Source of the DNA: Rhizobium aethiopicum
GTDB lineage: Bacteria > Pseudomonadota > Alphaproteobacteria > Rhizobiales > Rhizobiaceae
Assembly (NCBI RefSeq): GCF_014197535.1
Contig: NZ_JACIFV010000001.1
Coordinates: 62,001 to 126,000, forward strand
Direction: 5' to 3'
Length of the DNA stretch: 64,000 bases
Shown: piece by piece, positions 26,143 to 35,199 of the stretch
Position numbering within the stretch: the first letter of the stretch is position 1
Layout of the letters: the number at the start of each line of letters is the position of its first letter
Program-made: the position numbers and the translations under genes
Notes under the pieces: generated by a model
What the model was told of the DNA's origin: nothing
The model's database searches: none
The model's input: only the letters and a program-made list of their open reading frames with translations

Positions 26143-27261
26143 TTACGCTACGTTCAGCACGCTTTCCGCAGCGAAGACCTCGTAACCAAGCGCCTCGGCG
26201 ACCGGCTTGTTGGTGATACGGCCCTTGTGCACGTTGAGACCGTTCCGCAAATGCTTGTCCTCGGCAATGGCGCGCAGGCCGCGATCGGCAAGTGCCAGAC
26301 CATGGACCAGCGTGGCGTTGTTCAGCGCATGCGCCGACGTGACCGGTACTGCGCCGGGCATATTGGCGACGCAATAATGCACCACGCCCTCGACCTCATA
26401 AGTCGGATCGGAATGCGTCGTCGCATGCGAGGTTTCGAAGCAGCCGCCCTGGTCGATGGCGACGTCGACGATGACGGCGCCTTTCTTCATGCCGGACAGC
26501 ATCTCGCGGGTAACGAGCTTCGGAGCGGCAGCACCCGGGATCAACACGGCACCGATGATGAGATCGGCCGAGAAGACCTCCTCCTCGAGCGCCTGGATGC
26601 TGGAATAACGGGTGTGGACACGGCCAGCGAAGATGTCGTCGAGCTGGCGCAGGCGCGGCAGGGATTTGTCGAGGATGCTGACATCGGCGCCGAGTCCGGC
26701 GGCCATTCTGGCGGCATGCAGGCCGACGACGCCGCCGCCGATGACTGCGACCTTGGCCGGCAGCACGCCGGGCACGCCGCCAAGCAGGACACCGAGACCA
26801 CCATTGGCCTTCTGCAAGGCTGTCGCTCCGGCCTGAATAGACAGGCGCCCGGCGACTTCTGACATCGGCGCCAGCAGCGGCAGGCCGCCGCGCTCGTCGG
26901 TCACCGTCTCATAGGCGATTGCGGTGACGCCGGAGGCGAGAAGACCCTTGGTCTGGTCGGGATCGGGCGCCAGATGCAGATAGGTGTAGAGCAGCTGACC
27001 ATCGCGAAGCTGCGCCCATTCGGTGGGCTGCGGCTCCTTGACTTTGACGATCATGTCGCACTTTTCGAAAATATCTTTGGCGGAGGCGGCGATCTTCGCG
27101 CCAGCCGCGGCATAGGCGGCATCATCGGCACCGATGCCGGCGCCCGCCTTGGTCTCGACCCAGACCTCGTGGCCATGCGCCACATATTCGCGCACCGAAG
27201 CAGGCGTCAGGCCGACGCGATATTCATGATTCTTGATTTCCTTCGGGCAACCGACACGCAT
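26143..27261 (-). CDS. ald: alanine dehydrogenase
   Basis: A 372-residue enzyme that interconverts L-alanine with pyruvate and ammonium using NAD. The N-terminus [11 protein letters not shown] is characteristic. The dinucleotide loop Gly-Gly-Gly-Val-Val-Gly lies near residue 174. Catalytic Lys (near 74) and His (near 95) are in Val-Lys-Glu-Pro-Gln and Tyr-Leu-His-Leu-Ala. The start is set by AGGAG upstream; an open frame continues 57 bases further. A divergent Lrp/AsnC gene lies 156 bases away and probably regulates it, as in rhizobia (AldR/ald). Confidence 0.95.
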   Translation of the reverse strand: MRVGCPKEIKNHEYRVGLTPASVREYVAHGHEVWVETKAGAGIGADDAAYAAAGAKIAASAKDIFEKCDMIVKVKEPQPTEWAQLRDGQLLYTYLHLAPDPDQTKGLLASGVTAIAYETVTDERGGLPLLAPMSEVAGRLSIQAGATALQKANGGLGVLLGGVPGVLPAKVAVIGGGVVGLHAARMAAGLGADVSILDKSLPRLRQLDDIFAGRVHTRYSSIQALEEEVFSADLIIGAVLIPGAAAPKLVTREMLSGMKKGAVIVDVAIDQGGCFETSHATTHSDPTYEVEGVVHYCVANMPGAVPVTSAHALNNATLVHGLALADRGLRAIAEDKHLRNGLNVHKGRITNKPVAEALGYEVFAAESVLNVA

Positions 27262-27417
27262 TTCGCGTTCCTCTCCTTTTGTCTCCGCGGTCGCGGATCT
27301 CCTCTGCGACCGATCCAACCACCAAGGCTGCGAAATGTCCTTGCAAAGACGGTTTGCGCAGACGCGATTTTTCGGCGATTATTGCGTCTCCACCTCCTAT
27401 CTTCGAAGGTTCTTCGA

Positions 27418-27879
27418 ATGGCCGATCTCGACACCATCGATCTTGCGATTCTGAAGGTGTTGCAGGCCGATGCCCGCATCACCAATGCCGAGCTCGCCGA
27501 GAGGATCGGGCTTTCCCCTTCGGCCTGTTCGCGCCGGCTCGACATTCTTGAAAGAAGCGGGGTCATCGACGGCTACCATGCGCGGCTTTCGCACAAGGCG
27601 CTCGACTACAAGATGATCGCCATCGTGCACATTTCACTCTCAGGCCAGTTCGCCAAGACGCTGGCGGAGTTCGAGTCGGCGGTGAAGCTCTGCCCGAACG
27701 TGCTCGTCTGCTACCTGATGTCGGGCGAATATGACTACATCCTCAGGGTCGCCGCCCGCGACCTCGAAGACTATGAGCGTATCCATCGCGACTGGCTGTC
27801 GGCCCTCCCCCATGTGGTCAAGATCAATTCGAGTTTCGCGCTCAGAGAAATCATCGACAGGCCGAATGTGGGGCTTTGA
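27418..27879 (+). CDS. Lrp/AsnC family regulator (probable ald regulator)
   Basis: A 153-residue Lrp-type regulator. The N-terminal HTH (about 5-60) has Leu-Ala-Glu-Arg-Ile-Gly-Leu-Ser-Pro-Ser-Ala-Cys. The C-terminal RAM ligand domain has Gly-Glu-Tyr-Asp-Tyr near residue 108. It is divergent from ald, and such pairs usually mean alanine-responsive activation of ald. The DNA site would be in the 156-base gap at 27262-27417; no palindrome was clear enough to call. Confidence 0.9.
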   Translation: MADLDTIDLAILKVLQADARITNAELAERIGLSPSACSRRLDILERSGVIDGYHARLSHKALDYKMIAIVHISLSGQFAKTLAEFESAVKLCPNVLVCYLMSGEYDYILRVAARDLEDYERIHRDWLSALPHVVKINSSFALREIIDRPNVGL

Positions 27880-27950
27880 GCCCTTGCTTATTTTCCGAAT
27901 GCCTGACCAGACTTTCGGGCGCGCGGGCGTCTCCCGTTTTTTGGCATGTC

Positions 27951-28862
27951 ATGAAATCGAAGACCCACGGTTACATTTTCGCCCTGCTGGCGCTGACCAT
28001 CTTTTCGCTGCAGGACGCTATCTCCAAACACCTGGCATCCGCCTATCCGCCGATCTTCGTGACGATGATCCGCTACTGGGCTTTTGGGCTTTTCACAGTC
28101 ATTCTCGCTTCGAAGATGCGCGGCGGTCTCAAGGCGACGGCCCGCACCAAACGCCCCGCCTTGCAGATGGCGCGCGGTCTGCTGCTTGCGGTTCAGGTGG
28201 TTTTGGCCATCACCTGTTTTGCCGTGATCGGCCTTGCTCGTTCACAGGCGATCTTTTCCGCGACGCCGATCCTGATCGCACTGCTGGCGATGCCGATCCT
28301 CGGCGAGCGAGTCGGATGGCGGCGATGGGCGGCAATCGGCGCCGGGCTTTTTGGAGTGCTGCTGATCCTGAAACCGGAAGGCGATTTTTTCGACGTGAAG
28401 CTGCTTCTTGCCGTCGCCTCCTGCTTCAATTTCGCCTTCTACGTCATCGCCACACGCCTCGTCAGCCGCGACGATTCTTCGACGACCAGCTTCTTCTATA
28501 CCGGCGTCGTCGGCGCCGCCGCGATGACGCTGATCGGGCCGTTCTACTGGAGCTGGATGTCATCAGGCGACTGGGGCTGGATGGCGCTTGTCTGCGTGAC
28601 CAGCATTTCCAGCCATTATTTCCTGATCCGCGCCTACGACAGTCTCGATGCCGCCGCCGTTCAGCCGCTGACCTATCTGTCGCTTGTCTATGCCTCCATC
28701 ATCGGCGTGACTATCTACGGCGAAACGCTCAGCCTCAACACGGTCATCGGCTCGGCGATCGTGGTCGCCGCCGGCATCTTCACGGTCTGGCGCGAACATG
28801 TGGTGGCGCGCAGAAGGGGCAACGCCCGCGGCGTCGCATTTGATTCAGGCGACCTGCGTTAA
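27951..28862 (+). CDS. DMT superfamily transporter (EamA)
   Basis: A 303-residue protein with ten predicted membrane helices in two EamA repeats (about 8-140 and 150-285). Family features are Ser-Leu-Gln-Asp-Ala near residue 17 and Pro-Ile-Leu-Gly-Glu-Arg near 113. It is likely an exporter of a metabolite; the substrate cannot be told. The start at 27951 gives the normal N-terminus. It lies 71 bases after the Lrp gene on the same strand, so co-transcription is possible. Confidence 0.87.
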   Translation: MKSKTHGYIFALLALTIFSLQDAISKHLASAYPPIFVTMIRYWAFGLFTVILASKMRGGLKATARTKRPALQMARGLLLAVQVVLAITCFAVIGLARSQAIFSATPILIALLAMPILGERVGWRRWAAIGAGLFGVLLILKPEGDFFDVKLLLAVASCFNFAFYVIATRLVSRDDSSTTSFFYTGVVGAAAMTLIGPFYWSWMSSGDWGWMALVCVTSISSHYFLIRAYDSLDAAAVQPLTYLSLVYASIIGVTIYGETLSLNTVIGSAIVVAAGIFTVWREHVVARRRGNARGVAFDSGDLR

Positions 28863-29017
28863 CCGGTCCTACACCATTGGCTTTCCAGAATCGCTGCACG
28901 CATCTCGGCGACATGCAGTAACGCCAACCGGCAGTTTCATTGCAATTTTAGCCAAGCCACTAAAACCATTTCAATTTTCGGGCGGTATGCTCTTCGACTG
29001 TATCCGAGGGAGACAGT

Positions 29018-29419
29018 ATGACCCGCAACTTGAAAATCACGGCGAGAAAGGCCGATCGGCAAAACTGCCGTGTCTTCGGCATCGTCAAATATCTGAACAG
29101 CGAAGTGGATGTCCGCATTCTCAACCTGTCGGTGACCGGCGCCGCCCTGGAGACGAAGACGCCGCTCCATGCTGCTTCCGGCAGCAAGGTGCGCATCGAA
29201 GCCGAAAATATCGGACTGCTCGAAGGCATCATCCGCTGGAAGCACAATGGCCGGATCGGCGTGCAATTCGATGTGAATTCGAATGCGCGGGCACAGGTCT
29301 CCTCCTATTTCCGCTTTTTTCATAAGGAAATACGGCCGGTGCTGGCGGTTCGTCAGCTGAGAGCCGCGACCAGCGGCGACCGCCCATCTCATTTGGCGAC
29401 GTCGACGCTGAAATCGTGA
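29018..29419 (+). CDS. PilZ domain protein (c-di-GMP binding)
   Basis: A 133-residue single-domain PilZ protein. The first motif is in Arg-Lys-Ala-Asp-Arg near residues 10-14 and the second, Asn-Leu-Ser-Val-Thr-Gly, near residue 37; together they form the c-di-GMP site. The remainder is a beta barrel with Ile-Ile-Arg-Trp-Lys. The first motif is RxxxR as usual. Likely a cytoplasmic c-di-GMP responder; the target is unknown. A GGDEF cyclase lies in the same window (35200-36468) but is not linked. Confidence 0.85.
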   Translation: MTRNLKITARKADRQNCRVFGIVKYLNSEVDVRILNLSVTGAALETKTPLHAASGSKVRIEAENIGLLEGIIRWKHNGRIGVQFDVNSNARAQVSSYFRFFHKEIRPVLAVRQLRAATSGDRPSHLATSTLKS

Positions 29420-29612
29420 GGCCGCACCGCTTTTGCGCCGAGGCACATCGCCGCCGTAAAGCGCCTGCGCTTTGTCGACCACACTGGGCGCGGTGCGTCC
29501 GAAATCTTTGACCCTTTGCAATGACGACCCTGCTCGCACCCCTCTCCGAGGGATTCGGTCGGAAGATCTCGCGATAAGTTGCGTTTTAAAACCATTTCCC
29601 CTTTGCCACGGA

Positions 29613-29630
29613 TTGTTTCCGTCCTGTCAT
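29613..29630 (+). promoter_or_regulatory. weak PHO-box candidate upstream of cpdB
   Basis: A perfect PHO half-site CTGTCAT at 29624-29630, with a poor first half (TTGTTTC) eleven bases before it. A phosphate-starvation link would suit a periplasmic nucleotidase, but one perfect half only is weak evidence. Confidence 0.25.
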
Positions 29631-29707
29631 TTTCGCAGTGTACTCCTCGCCAAATCGTCCTAATGCTGAGGGGCCGGACGATGCATGATCTTTGAAGGAG
29701 AGCTTCC

Positions 29708-31696
29708 ATGTCTTCCATTTTCGATGTCGGCCTGATGAGCCGTCGTTCCCTGCTTGGCGGCCTTGCCGCCACCTCCGCCCTGGTGCTGCTGCACCCATTC
29801 AGTGCGCGTGCCAGCGCCAACCAGGCGCATCTCCGGTTGATGGAAACGACGGACATTCACGTCAACGTTTTCCCCTATGACTATTATGCCGACAAGCCGA
29901 ACGACACGATGGGTCTGGCGCGCACCGGGACGATCATCGACAATATCCGTGCGGAAGCCGTCAACTCGCTGCTGATCGATAATGGCGACGTGCTGCAGGG
30001 CAATCCGATGGGCGACTATATGGCCTATCAGCACGGCATGAAGGACGGCGACGTCCATCCCGTGATCAAGGCAATGAACACGCTCGGCTATACCGTCGGC
30101 ACGCTCGGGAATCACGAGTTCAACTACGGTCTCGACTTCATGTTCAAGGTGCTGTCGGGCGCCAACTTTCCCTTCGTCTGCGCCAACCTGACGAAGGGCC
30201 AGCTCGCCTCGGACCCGAAGCAGGACGACCTCTTCTTCAAGCCTTACGTCATCGTGGAAAAGCAGATCAAGGACGGCGCCGGCAAGGAGAGCCCGGTCAA
30301 GATCGGCTTCATCGGCTTCGTGCCGCCGCAAATCATGCTCTGGGACATCAAGAACCTTGAGGGCAAGGCGCAGACGCGTGACATCGTCGAGGCCGCCAAG
30401 GCGTGGGTTCCGGCAATGAAGGAAGCCGGCGCCGACATCGTCATCGCCCTCTCCCATTCCGGCATCGACGGCAGCGCGCCGTCCGAAAAAATGGAAAATG
30501 CCTCGCTGCATCTGGCCGCCGTGGAGGGGATCGACGCGATCTTCACCGGCCATCAGCATCTCGTCTTCCCCGGCCCGAAGAGCTGGGACGGCGTCGCCAA
30601 TGCCGACCCGGTCAAGGGCACACTGCATGGCAAGCCCGCCGTGATGGCAGGCTTCTGGGGCTCGCATCTCGGCCTCATCGACCTGCTGCTCGAAAAGGAC
30701 GGCAACAGCTGGAAGATCGTCGATTTCACCTCGGAAGCCCGGCCGATCTATCATCGCGACGACAAGAAGAAAGTAGTTGCCGATTACGCCGACAAGAAAG
30801 AGGTGGTCGAGGCCGCCAAATCGGAGCATGAGGCGACGCTCGCCTATGTCCGCACGCCCGTCGGCAAGACCTCCGCGCCGCTCTATTCCTATTTCGCGCT
30901 GGTTGCCGACGATCCTTCCGTGCAGGTCGTCAGCCAGGCCCAGACCTGGTACATCAAGCAGATGCTCGCCGACACGCAATTCAAGGATCTGCCGGTGCTT
31001 TCGGCCGCGGCTCCCTTCAAGGCCGGCGGTCGCGGCGGCGCGGATTATTATACCGACGTTCCGGCCGGCGATATCGCCATCAAGAACGTCGCCGACCTCT
31101 ACCTCTATCCGAACACGGTGCAGGCTGTCGCCATCACCGGCGCGCAAGTGAAGAACTGGCTCGAAATGTCGGCCGGCATGTTCAATCACATCGAAGCCGG
31201 CTCGAAGGATACGCCGCTGCTCAACACCGACTTCCCATCCTATAATTTCGACGTCATCGACGGCGTGACCTATCAGATCGACCTATCGCAGCCGCCGAAA
31301 TATGATTCATCCGGCAAGACGATCAATCCGGACTCCAACCGCATCCAGAACCTCGCCTTCGATGGCAAGCCGATCGATCCGGCTCAGAAGTTCGTCGTCG
31401 TTACCAACAATTACCGCGCCGGCGGCGGCGGCAGTTTCCCGGAGGTTGCAGCGGACAAGGTGATCTTCCAGGCGCCTGATACCAATCGCGACGTCATCGT
31501 CCGCTACGTCCACGACCAGGGCACGATCAATCCGTCGGCTGATGCGAACTGGACCTTCAAGCCGCTGCCGGGCACGACCGTTACCTTCGAAAGTGGTCCC
31601 AAGGCAAAGCAGTTCCTCGCGGCGGTCAAGAGCGTCAAGATCGAGGATGCCGGCGACGGTGCCGACGGCTTCTCGAAGTTCCGGCTGGTCCTTTAA
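29708..31696 (+). CDS. cpdB: 2',3'-cyclic-nucleotide 2'-phosphodiesterase/3'-nucleotidase
   Basis: A 662-residue exported nucleotidase. The N-terminus has a Tat-type motif Ser-Arg-Arg-Ser-Leu-Leu-Gly near residue 11. The metallophosphatase domain (about 40-330) carries Asp-Ile-His, Asp-Asn-Gly-Asp, Gly-Asn-His-Glu-Phe-Asn and Gly-His-Gln-His, the dimetal ligands. The 5'-nucleotidase C-terminal domain spans about 380-600 and has Asn-Tyr-Arg-Ala-Gly-Gly-Gly-Gly. It hydrolyses 2',3'-cyclic and 3'-nucleotides in the periplasm and so recovers phosphate and nucleosides. AAGGAGAG lies before the ATG. Single gene with a hairpin downstream. Confidence 0.94.
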   Translation: MSSIFDVGLMSRRSLLGGLAATSALVLLHPFSARASANQAHLRLMETTDIHVNVFPYDYYADKPNDTMGLARTGTIIDNIRAEAVNSLLIDNGDVLQGNPMGDYMAYQHGMKDGDVHPVIKAMNTLGYTVGTLGNHEFNYGLDFMFKVLSGANFPFVCANLTKGQLASDPKQDDLFFKPYVIVEKQIKDGAGKESPVKIGFIGFVPPQIMLWDIKNLEGKAQTRDIVEAAKAWVPAMKEAGADIVIALSHSGIDGSAPSEKMENASLHLAAVEGIDAIFTGHQHLVFPGPKSWDGVANADPVKGTLHGKPAVMAGFWGSHLGLIDLLLEKDGNSWKIVDFTSEARPIYHRDDKKKVVADYADKKEVVEAAKSEHEATLAYVRTPVGKTSAPLYSYFALVADDPSVQVVSQAQTWYIKQMLADTQFKDLPVLSAAAPFKAGGRGGADYYTDVPAGDIAIKNVADLYLYPNTVQAVAITGAQVKNWLEMSAGMFNHIEAGSKDTPLLNTDFPSYNFDVIDGVTYQIDLSQPPKYDSSGKTINPDSNRIQNLAFDGKPIDPAQKFVVVTNNYRAGGGGSFPEVAADKVIFQAPDTNRDVIVRYVHDQGTINPSADANWTFKPLPGTTVTFESGPKAKQFLAAVKSVKIEDAGDGADGFSKFRLVL

Positions 31697-31710
31697 GCGA
31701 AGGGATACCA

Positions 31711-31736
31711 ATGAAGGCGCGGTTCCGCGCCTTCAT
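31711..31736. terminator. bidirectional terminator hairpin between cpdB and LysR gene
   Basis: ATGAAGGCGCGG and its exact complement pair around a two-base centre. It lies between the convergent ends of cpdB and the LysR gene. T runs are short, so efficiency is uncertain. Confidence 0.5.
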
Positions 31737-32704
31737 CATTCGGCGGCAAGCGGCGGAGCGGTGTCACGCAGTTCCGCCATTTCGGCATGGAAATCGGCCT
31801 GGTTCGGGCAGTGGGATAGCCGCGTGCGGAACGCATCGATCATCCAGCTGGCGGCTGGCCCGGGCGGGTTGGCGAGCTGGCGCATCGAATAGATGGCGTA
31901 CTCGCCCTGTTCATAGGCATCGAGATCGAGATGGACGAGTGCGCCGCTGCGCAAATCATCATGCATTATCGAAGCCGGAAGACCGCCCCAGCCAAGACCG
32001 GCCTTGATAAGCTGGTGTTTCGTCGCGATATCGCTGACCCGCCACGTCTTGTACGACAAGACATTGAAGTCCCGTCCCTTGGTGCGGCCCGAGGCGTCGG
32101 TGACGACGAGCTGCACTTCCTCGCGCACATCGCCGAGTGTCAACGGCCGGCTGATTTGGGCAAGCGGGTGGTTGGGCGCGGCAACGGGCAACATGAAGGA
32201 ATGGCCAATCCGCTCGGTGATGATCGAATCATCCTGCTTCAGCACAGCGCCGCCGATGCCGATCGTTGCCTTGCCGCTCAATACGAGATCCATGACCATT
32301 CCGAGCTCGCCGACATTGAGGTTCAATGAAACGGTCGGAAACGTCTCGCGGAATTCGTGCAGCACGTCCACCACGGCCCGCGAGGGCACCATGACGCTGA
32401 TGGCCACGGAAACCTCGGCTTCAAGCCCTTCCCTCAGGCTTTTGACGCGCGCCCGCATGACCTGCAGATCACCCAGAATACGGCGCGCATCCTCGAGCAT
32501 CGCCTTGCCCGCCTCGGTCAGCTTCGGCTGGCGCGCGCCGGAACGCTCGAAAAGCGCCACTTCCAGCTGCGCCTCCAGGTTGGCGATCGTATAGCTGATA
32601 ACCGATTGCGCCCGGTTCAATGCCCGCGACGCGGCCGAGAAGCTGCCGGTTTCGGCAACGGTCAGAAACACCTGCAATTGATCCAGGGTGGGGTTCGGAA
32701 GCAT
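31736..32704 (-). CDS. LysR family regulator (probable azoR regulator)
   Basis: A 322-residue LysR protein. The N-terminal winged HTH (about 4-62) has Phe-Leu-Thr-Val-Ala-Glu-Thr-Gly-Ser-Phe-Ser-Ala-Ala-Ser. The periplasmic-binding-like effector domain follows (about 92-300). The start at 32704 gives the standard LysR N-terminus. It is divergent from azoR, 139 bases apart, the classical layout for a LysR activator and its target. The inducer is unknown; quinones or electrophiles are plausible given azoR. Confidence 0.9.
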   Translation of the reverse strand: MLPNPTLDQLQVFLTVAETGSFSAASRALNRAQSVISYTIANLEAQLEVALFERSGARQPKLTEAGKAMLEDARRILGDLQVMRARVKSLREGLEAEVSVAISVMVPSRAVVDVLHEFRETFPTVSLNLNVGELGMVMDLVLSGKATIGIGGAVLKQDDSIITERIGHSFMLPVAAPNHPLAQISRPLTLGDVREEVQLVVTDASGRTKGRDFNVLSYKTWRVSDIATKHQLIKAGLGWGGLPASIMHDDLRSGALVHLDLDAYEQGEYAIYSMRQLANPPGPAASWMIDAFRTRLSHCPNQADFHAEMAELRDTAPPLAAE

Positions 32705-32843
32705 CTTCCATCCATTCCATCGATAGTTTCGATCGACATTATCTCCGTTTTTTCGATAGCAAGCCAGACTTATTTTCCTGTTCGACACCGCGGCTCACCT
32801 CCCAGCAACGAGCCGTTCCGTTCAATTCGAAAGGAAATGATCC

Positions 32844-33458
32844 ATGTCGTCCATTCTTCTTCTGACGTCCAGCCCGCGTGCCGAATCGCTCTCGACGCCG
32901 ATCGCCGCCGATCTCGCCGAAAAGCTGAAAAACCAGAAGCCGGACAGCGTCATCGTTCGCCGCGACCTTGCCGCCACCCCGCTGCCGCATATCGACGACC
33001 TCTTCACGGGCGCGATCCGCAAGCCGGCGGAAGCCCGCACCGCCGAAGAGATCGCCGCCATCAAGACCTCCGACGAACTGGTCGCCGAACTGTTTGCCGC
33101 CGACACGATCGTCATCAGCACCGGCCTGATCAACTTCAACATCTATTCGTCGCTGAAGACGTGGATCGACAATGTCGCCCGCGCCGGCGTGACCTTCAAG
33201 TACACGGAAAGCGGCCCGGTCGGCCTCGTGACCGGCAAGAAGGTTTATGTGGTGCTTGCTTCGGGCGGCGTCTACTCGCAGGGACCGGCGGCACCTTTGA
33301 ACCATGCCGTGCCTTACCTGAAATCGGTTCTCGGCTTCCTCGGCATCACCGACATCGAAACCATCTATGTCGAAGGCCTGGCTTTCGGCCCGGAAGCCGC
33401 TGAAAAGGCCATCGGCGCCGCCAAGTCGCGCGTCGAGGAAATCGCACTCGCAGCCTGA
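32844..33458 (+). CDS. azoR: FMN-dependent NADH-azoreductase/quinone reductase
   Basis: A 204-residue flavodoxin-fold enzyme of the AzoR (AcpD) family. The FMN phosphate loop is in Ser-Pro-Arg-Ala-Glu-Ser-Leu-Ser near residue 10, and the isoalloxazine loop is in Gly-Leu-Ile-Asn-Phe-Asn-Ile near residue 93. It reduces azo bonds and quinones, with quinone detoxification the likely natural role. AAAGGAA lies before the ATG. The divergent LysR gene is its probable regulator. Confidence 0.92.
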   Translation: MSSILLLTSSPRAESLSTPIAADLAEKLKNQKPDSVIVRRDLAATPLPHIDDLFTGAIRKPAEARTAEEIAAIKTSDELVAELFAADTIVISTGLINFNIYSSLKTWIDNVARAGVTFKYTESGPVGLVTGKKVYVVLASGGVYSQGPAAPLNHAVPYLKSVLGFLGITDIETIYVEGLAFGPEAAEKAIGAAKSRVEEIALAA

Positions 33459-33479
33459 TCGGCTTCAGAGCCCTCCATT

Positions 33480-33506
33480 GAACGGCCGGCACCTGCCGGC
33501 CGTTCG
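33480..33506. terminator. bidirectional hairpin terminator
   Basis: GAACGGCCGGCA and its exact complement around a two-base centre, between the convergent azoR and TetR genes. T residues after the stem are few. Confidence 0.6.
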
Positions 33507-34082
33507 TCATTTGCCGATATCGGCGACAAAATCCCGGATCGTCTCCAGGATTTCGCCCGAAAGCCCCTCATCCGAGGAAACCCTGGCAAGGCCGACGCCG
33601 CCTGCCATCATGGCGAAAGCCATGATGGCCTTTCGCCGTCTTTCCCCTTCATTCGCTCCCGTGGCCTTGCTGGCCAAAGCCTCGAAATTGCGTTCGAGCC
33701 GCTCCGTCGCAATGCGCCGCGCCTTCTCGCCGCTGCGCGCGATATCGGAGGTCAGCGCGGCAAAAGGGCAGCCTTCCCCCGGATTGTCGCGGTGATAGGC
33801 GCTGACATAGCGATCGGCGACGTCGGCAGCCGTCATCTTCGCCGGGTCAACCCCCTCTGCTTCGAGCCTGTGTCCCCATGAATCGAAGGCGGACTTGATC
33901 GCTTCGGCGACGAGATCGTCACGCGAGGCGAAGTGCTTGTAGAAGCCGCCGACGGTCAGGCCGGCTTCCTTCATCAGGTCGGCGACGCCGATGCCATCAA
34001 GCCCCTCTTCGCGCAGCCGCTTTGACGCGGTCTCGACGATCTTCTCGTGCGTCTTCTGTTTTTCCAGCTGCGAACGCCCCAT
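33507..34082 (-). CDS. TetR family repressor
   Basis: A 191-residue TetR/AcrR protein. The HTH (about 10-56) has Ile-Gly-Val-Ala-Asp-Leu-Met-Lys-Glu-Ala-Gly-Leu-Thr and Gly-Phe-Tyr-Lys-His-Phe. The ligand domain has Gly-Cys-Pro-Phe-Ala-Ala-Leu near residue 103, a sequence typical of the TetR group that controls SDR and nitroreductase-like genes. It is divergent from an SDR gene, with a palindromic operator candidate between them, so repression of the SDR and of itself is likely. Confidence 0.9.
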   Translation of the reverse strand: MGRSQLEKQKTHEKIVETASKRLREEGLDGIGVADLMKEAGLTVGGFYKHFASRDDLVAEAIKSAFDSWGHRLEAEGVDPAKMTAADVADRYVSAYHRDNPGEGCPFAALTSDIARSGEKARRIATERLERNFEALASKATGANEGERRRKAIMAFAMMAGGVGLARVSSDEGLSGEILETIRDFVADIGK

Positions 34083-34115
34083 CGGAACCTCCTCGAATTG
34101 TCTCTTGACTCCCGT

Positions 34116-34133
34116 GGATTACAATCATAATCC
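34116..34133. promoter_or_regulatory. TetR operator candidate
   Basis: GGATTA, six bases, TAATCC: a perfect palindrome between the TetR and SDR genes. It overlaps the spacer and -10 region of a possible promoter (TTGACT at 34105-34110) directed to the SDR. A second TAATCC copy lies 18 bases downstream. Confidence 0.6.
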
Positions 34134-34188
34134 TTATAGATAACGATCATAATCCAGATCGTTGCCATTTCCAAGAGGAGCATGAATC

Positions 34189-34965
34189 ATGCGTCTAAGA
34201 AACAAGGTCGCCCTGATCACCGGCGGAAACAGCGGTATCGGTCTTGCGACCGCCCGAGTCTTCATCGACGAGGGTGCCAAGGTGGTGATCACCGGCCGCA
34301 ACCCGGAAACGCTTGCCGCCGCCGAAAAGGCGCTTGGGAGCGGTGTGCTGGCGCTGAAGGTCGATGTCACCGATGCCGCCGCCACCGAGAAGGCTTTTGC
34401 GGAAGCTGCCGCGAAGGTCGGCAAGTTCGACATCGTCTTCGCCAATGCCGGCATCGGCGGCGCGACGCCACTCGGTGACACGTCGCCGGAGCAGTTCAAT
34501 CGGATCATCAGCACCAATCTGACGGCAGTGTTCTTCACCGTGCAATCGGCCCTGCCGCATCTCAGCGACGGCAGCTCGGTCATTCTCAACGGTTCGGTGC
34601 ATGCCGTGCTCGGCGCTCCCGGCTGGTCGGCCTATGCGGCGACCAAGGCGGCGGTGCGTGCCATGACGCGCAATATGGCGTCGGAACTTGCGCCGCGCGG
34701 CATCCGCGTCAACCAGGTGACGCCAGGCGGCACGAAGACGCCGATCTGGTCGCCGATGGCGCCAACGGAAGATGCGATGTCGGCGCTCGAAGCTCGCATG
34801 GGCGGCCTGAGCCCGCTCGGTCGCATGAGCGAAGCCGAGGAAATCGCCAAGGCAGTGCTCTACCTCGCCTCGGATGATTCCGCCAACGTCACCGGCATCG
34901 AAATCACCGTCGACGGCGGTATGACGGGCGCGCCATCCGGCGCCAAGATCTTCCGCGCTCCCTGA
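34189..34965 (+). CDS. short-chain dehydrogenase/reductase under TetR control
   Basis: A 258-residue classical SDR. The cofactor loop is Thr-Gly-Gly-Asn-Ser-Gly-Ile-Gly near residue 11, the catalytic Ser in Asn-Gly-Ser-Val-His, and Tyr-Ala-Ala-Thr-Lys near residue 148. The Asn-Ala-Gly motif lies near 88. AGAGGAG is eight bases upstream of this ATG; an overlapping ATG seven bases earlier is out of frame. The substrate is unknown. The divergent TetR gene and shared palindrome indicate induction by a small molecule. Confidence 0.88.
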   Translation: MRLRNKVALITGGNSGIGLATARVFIDEGAKVVITGRNPETLAAAEKALGSGVLALKVDVTDAAATEKAFAEAAAKVGKFDIVFANAGIGGATPLGDTSPEQFNRIISTNLTAVFFTVQSALPHLSDGSSVILNGSVHAVLGAPGWSAYAATKAAVRAMTRNMASELAPRGIRVNQVTPGGTKTPIWSPMAPTEDAMSALEARMGGLSPLGRMSEAEEIAKAVLYLASDDSANVTGIEITVDGGMTGAPSGAKIFRAP

Positions 34966-34971
34966 TTAAAG

Positions 34972-35003
34972 CGGGGCTGGCAAGTCAAATCTGCCCAGCC
35001 CCG
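34972..35003 (+). terminator. hairpin terminator after the SDR gene
   Basis: CGGGGCTGG and CCAGCCCCG pair around a 14-base loop just beyond the SDR stop codon. Only a weak T run follows. Confidence 0.6.
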
Positions 35004-35199
35004 TTCCCTGCGCAGCCAGTCTTGCTACGGCTACTTTGTCTCAGCTCTTACGCATAGCGCGATGAGTAATACGAAACAGGACGATTGCCGCATTGAGAAT
35101 GGCTAAGCAGGAGCAGGACCTGCAGCATGGCCTGGATCCCGGAGGAAACGATCAGGTTGCCGGCAGCTTCGCGCTGCGGTGATCGACGCGATCAGCCGC

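Noticed and set aside
29660..31189. Minus-strand open frame opposite cpdB
   Set aside because: Shadow of cpdB, which has all its metal-binding motifs on the plus strand.
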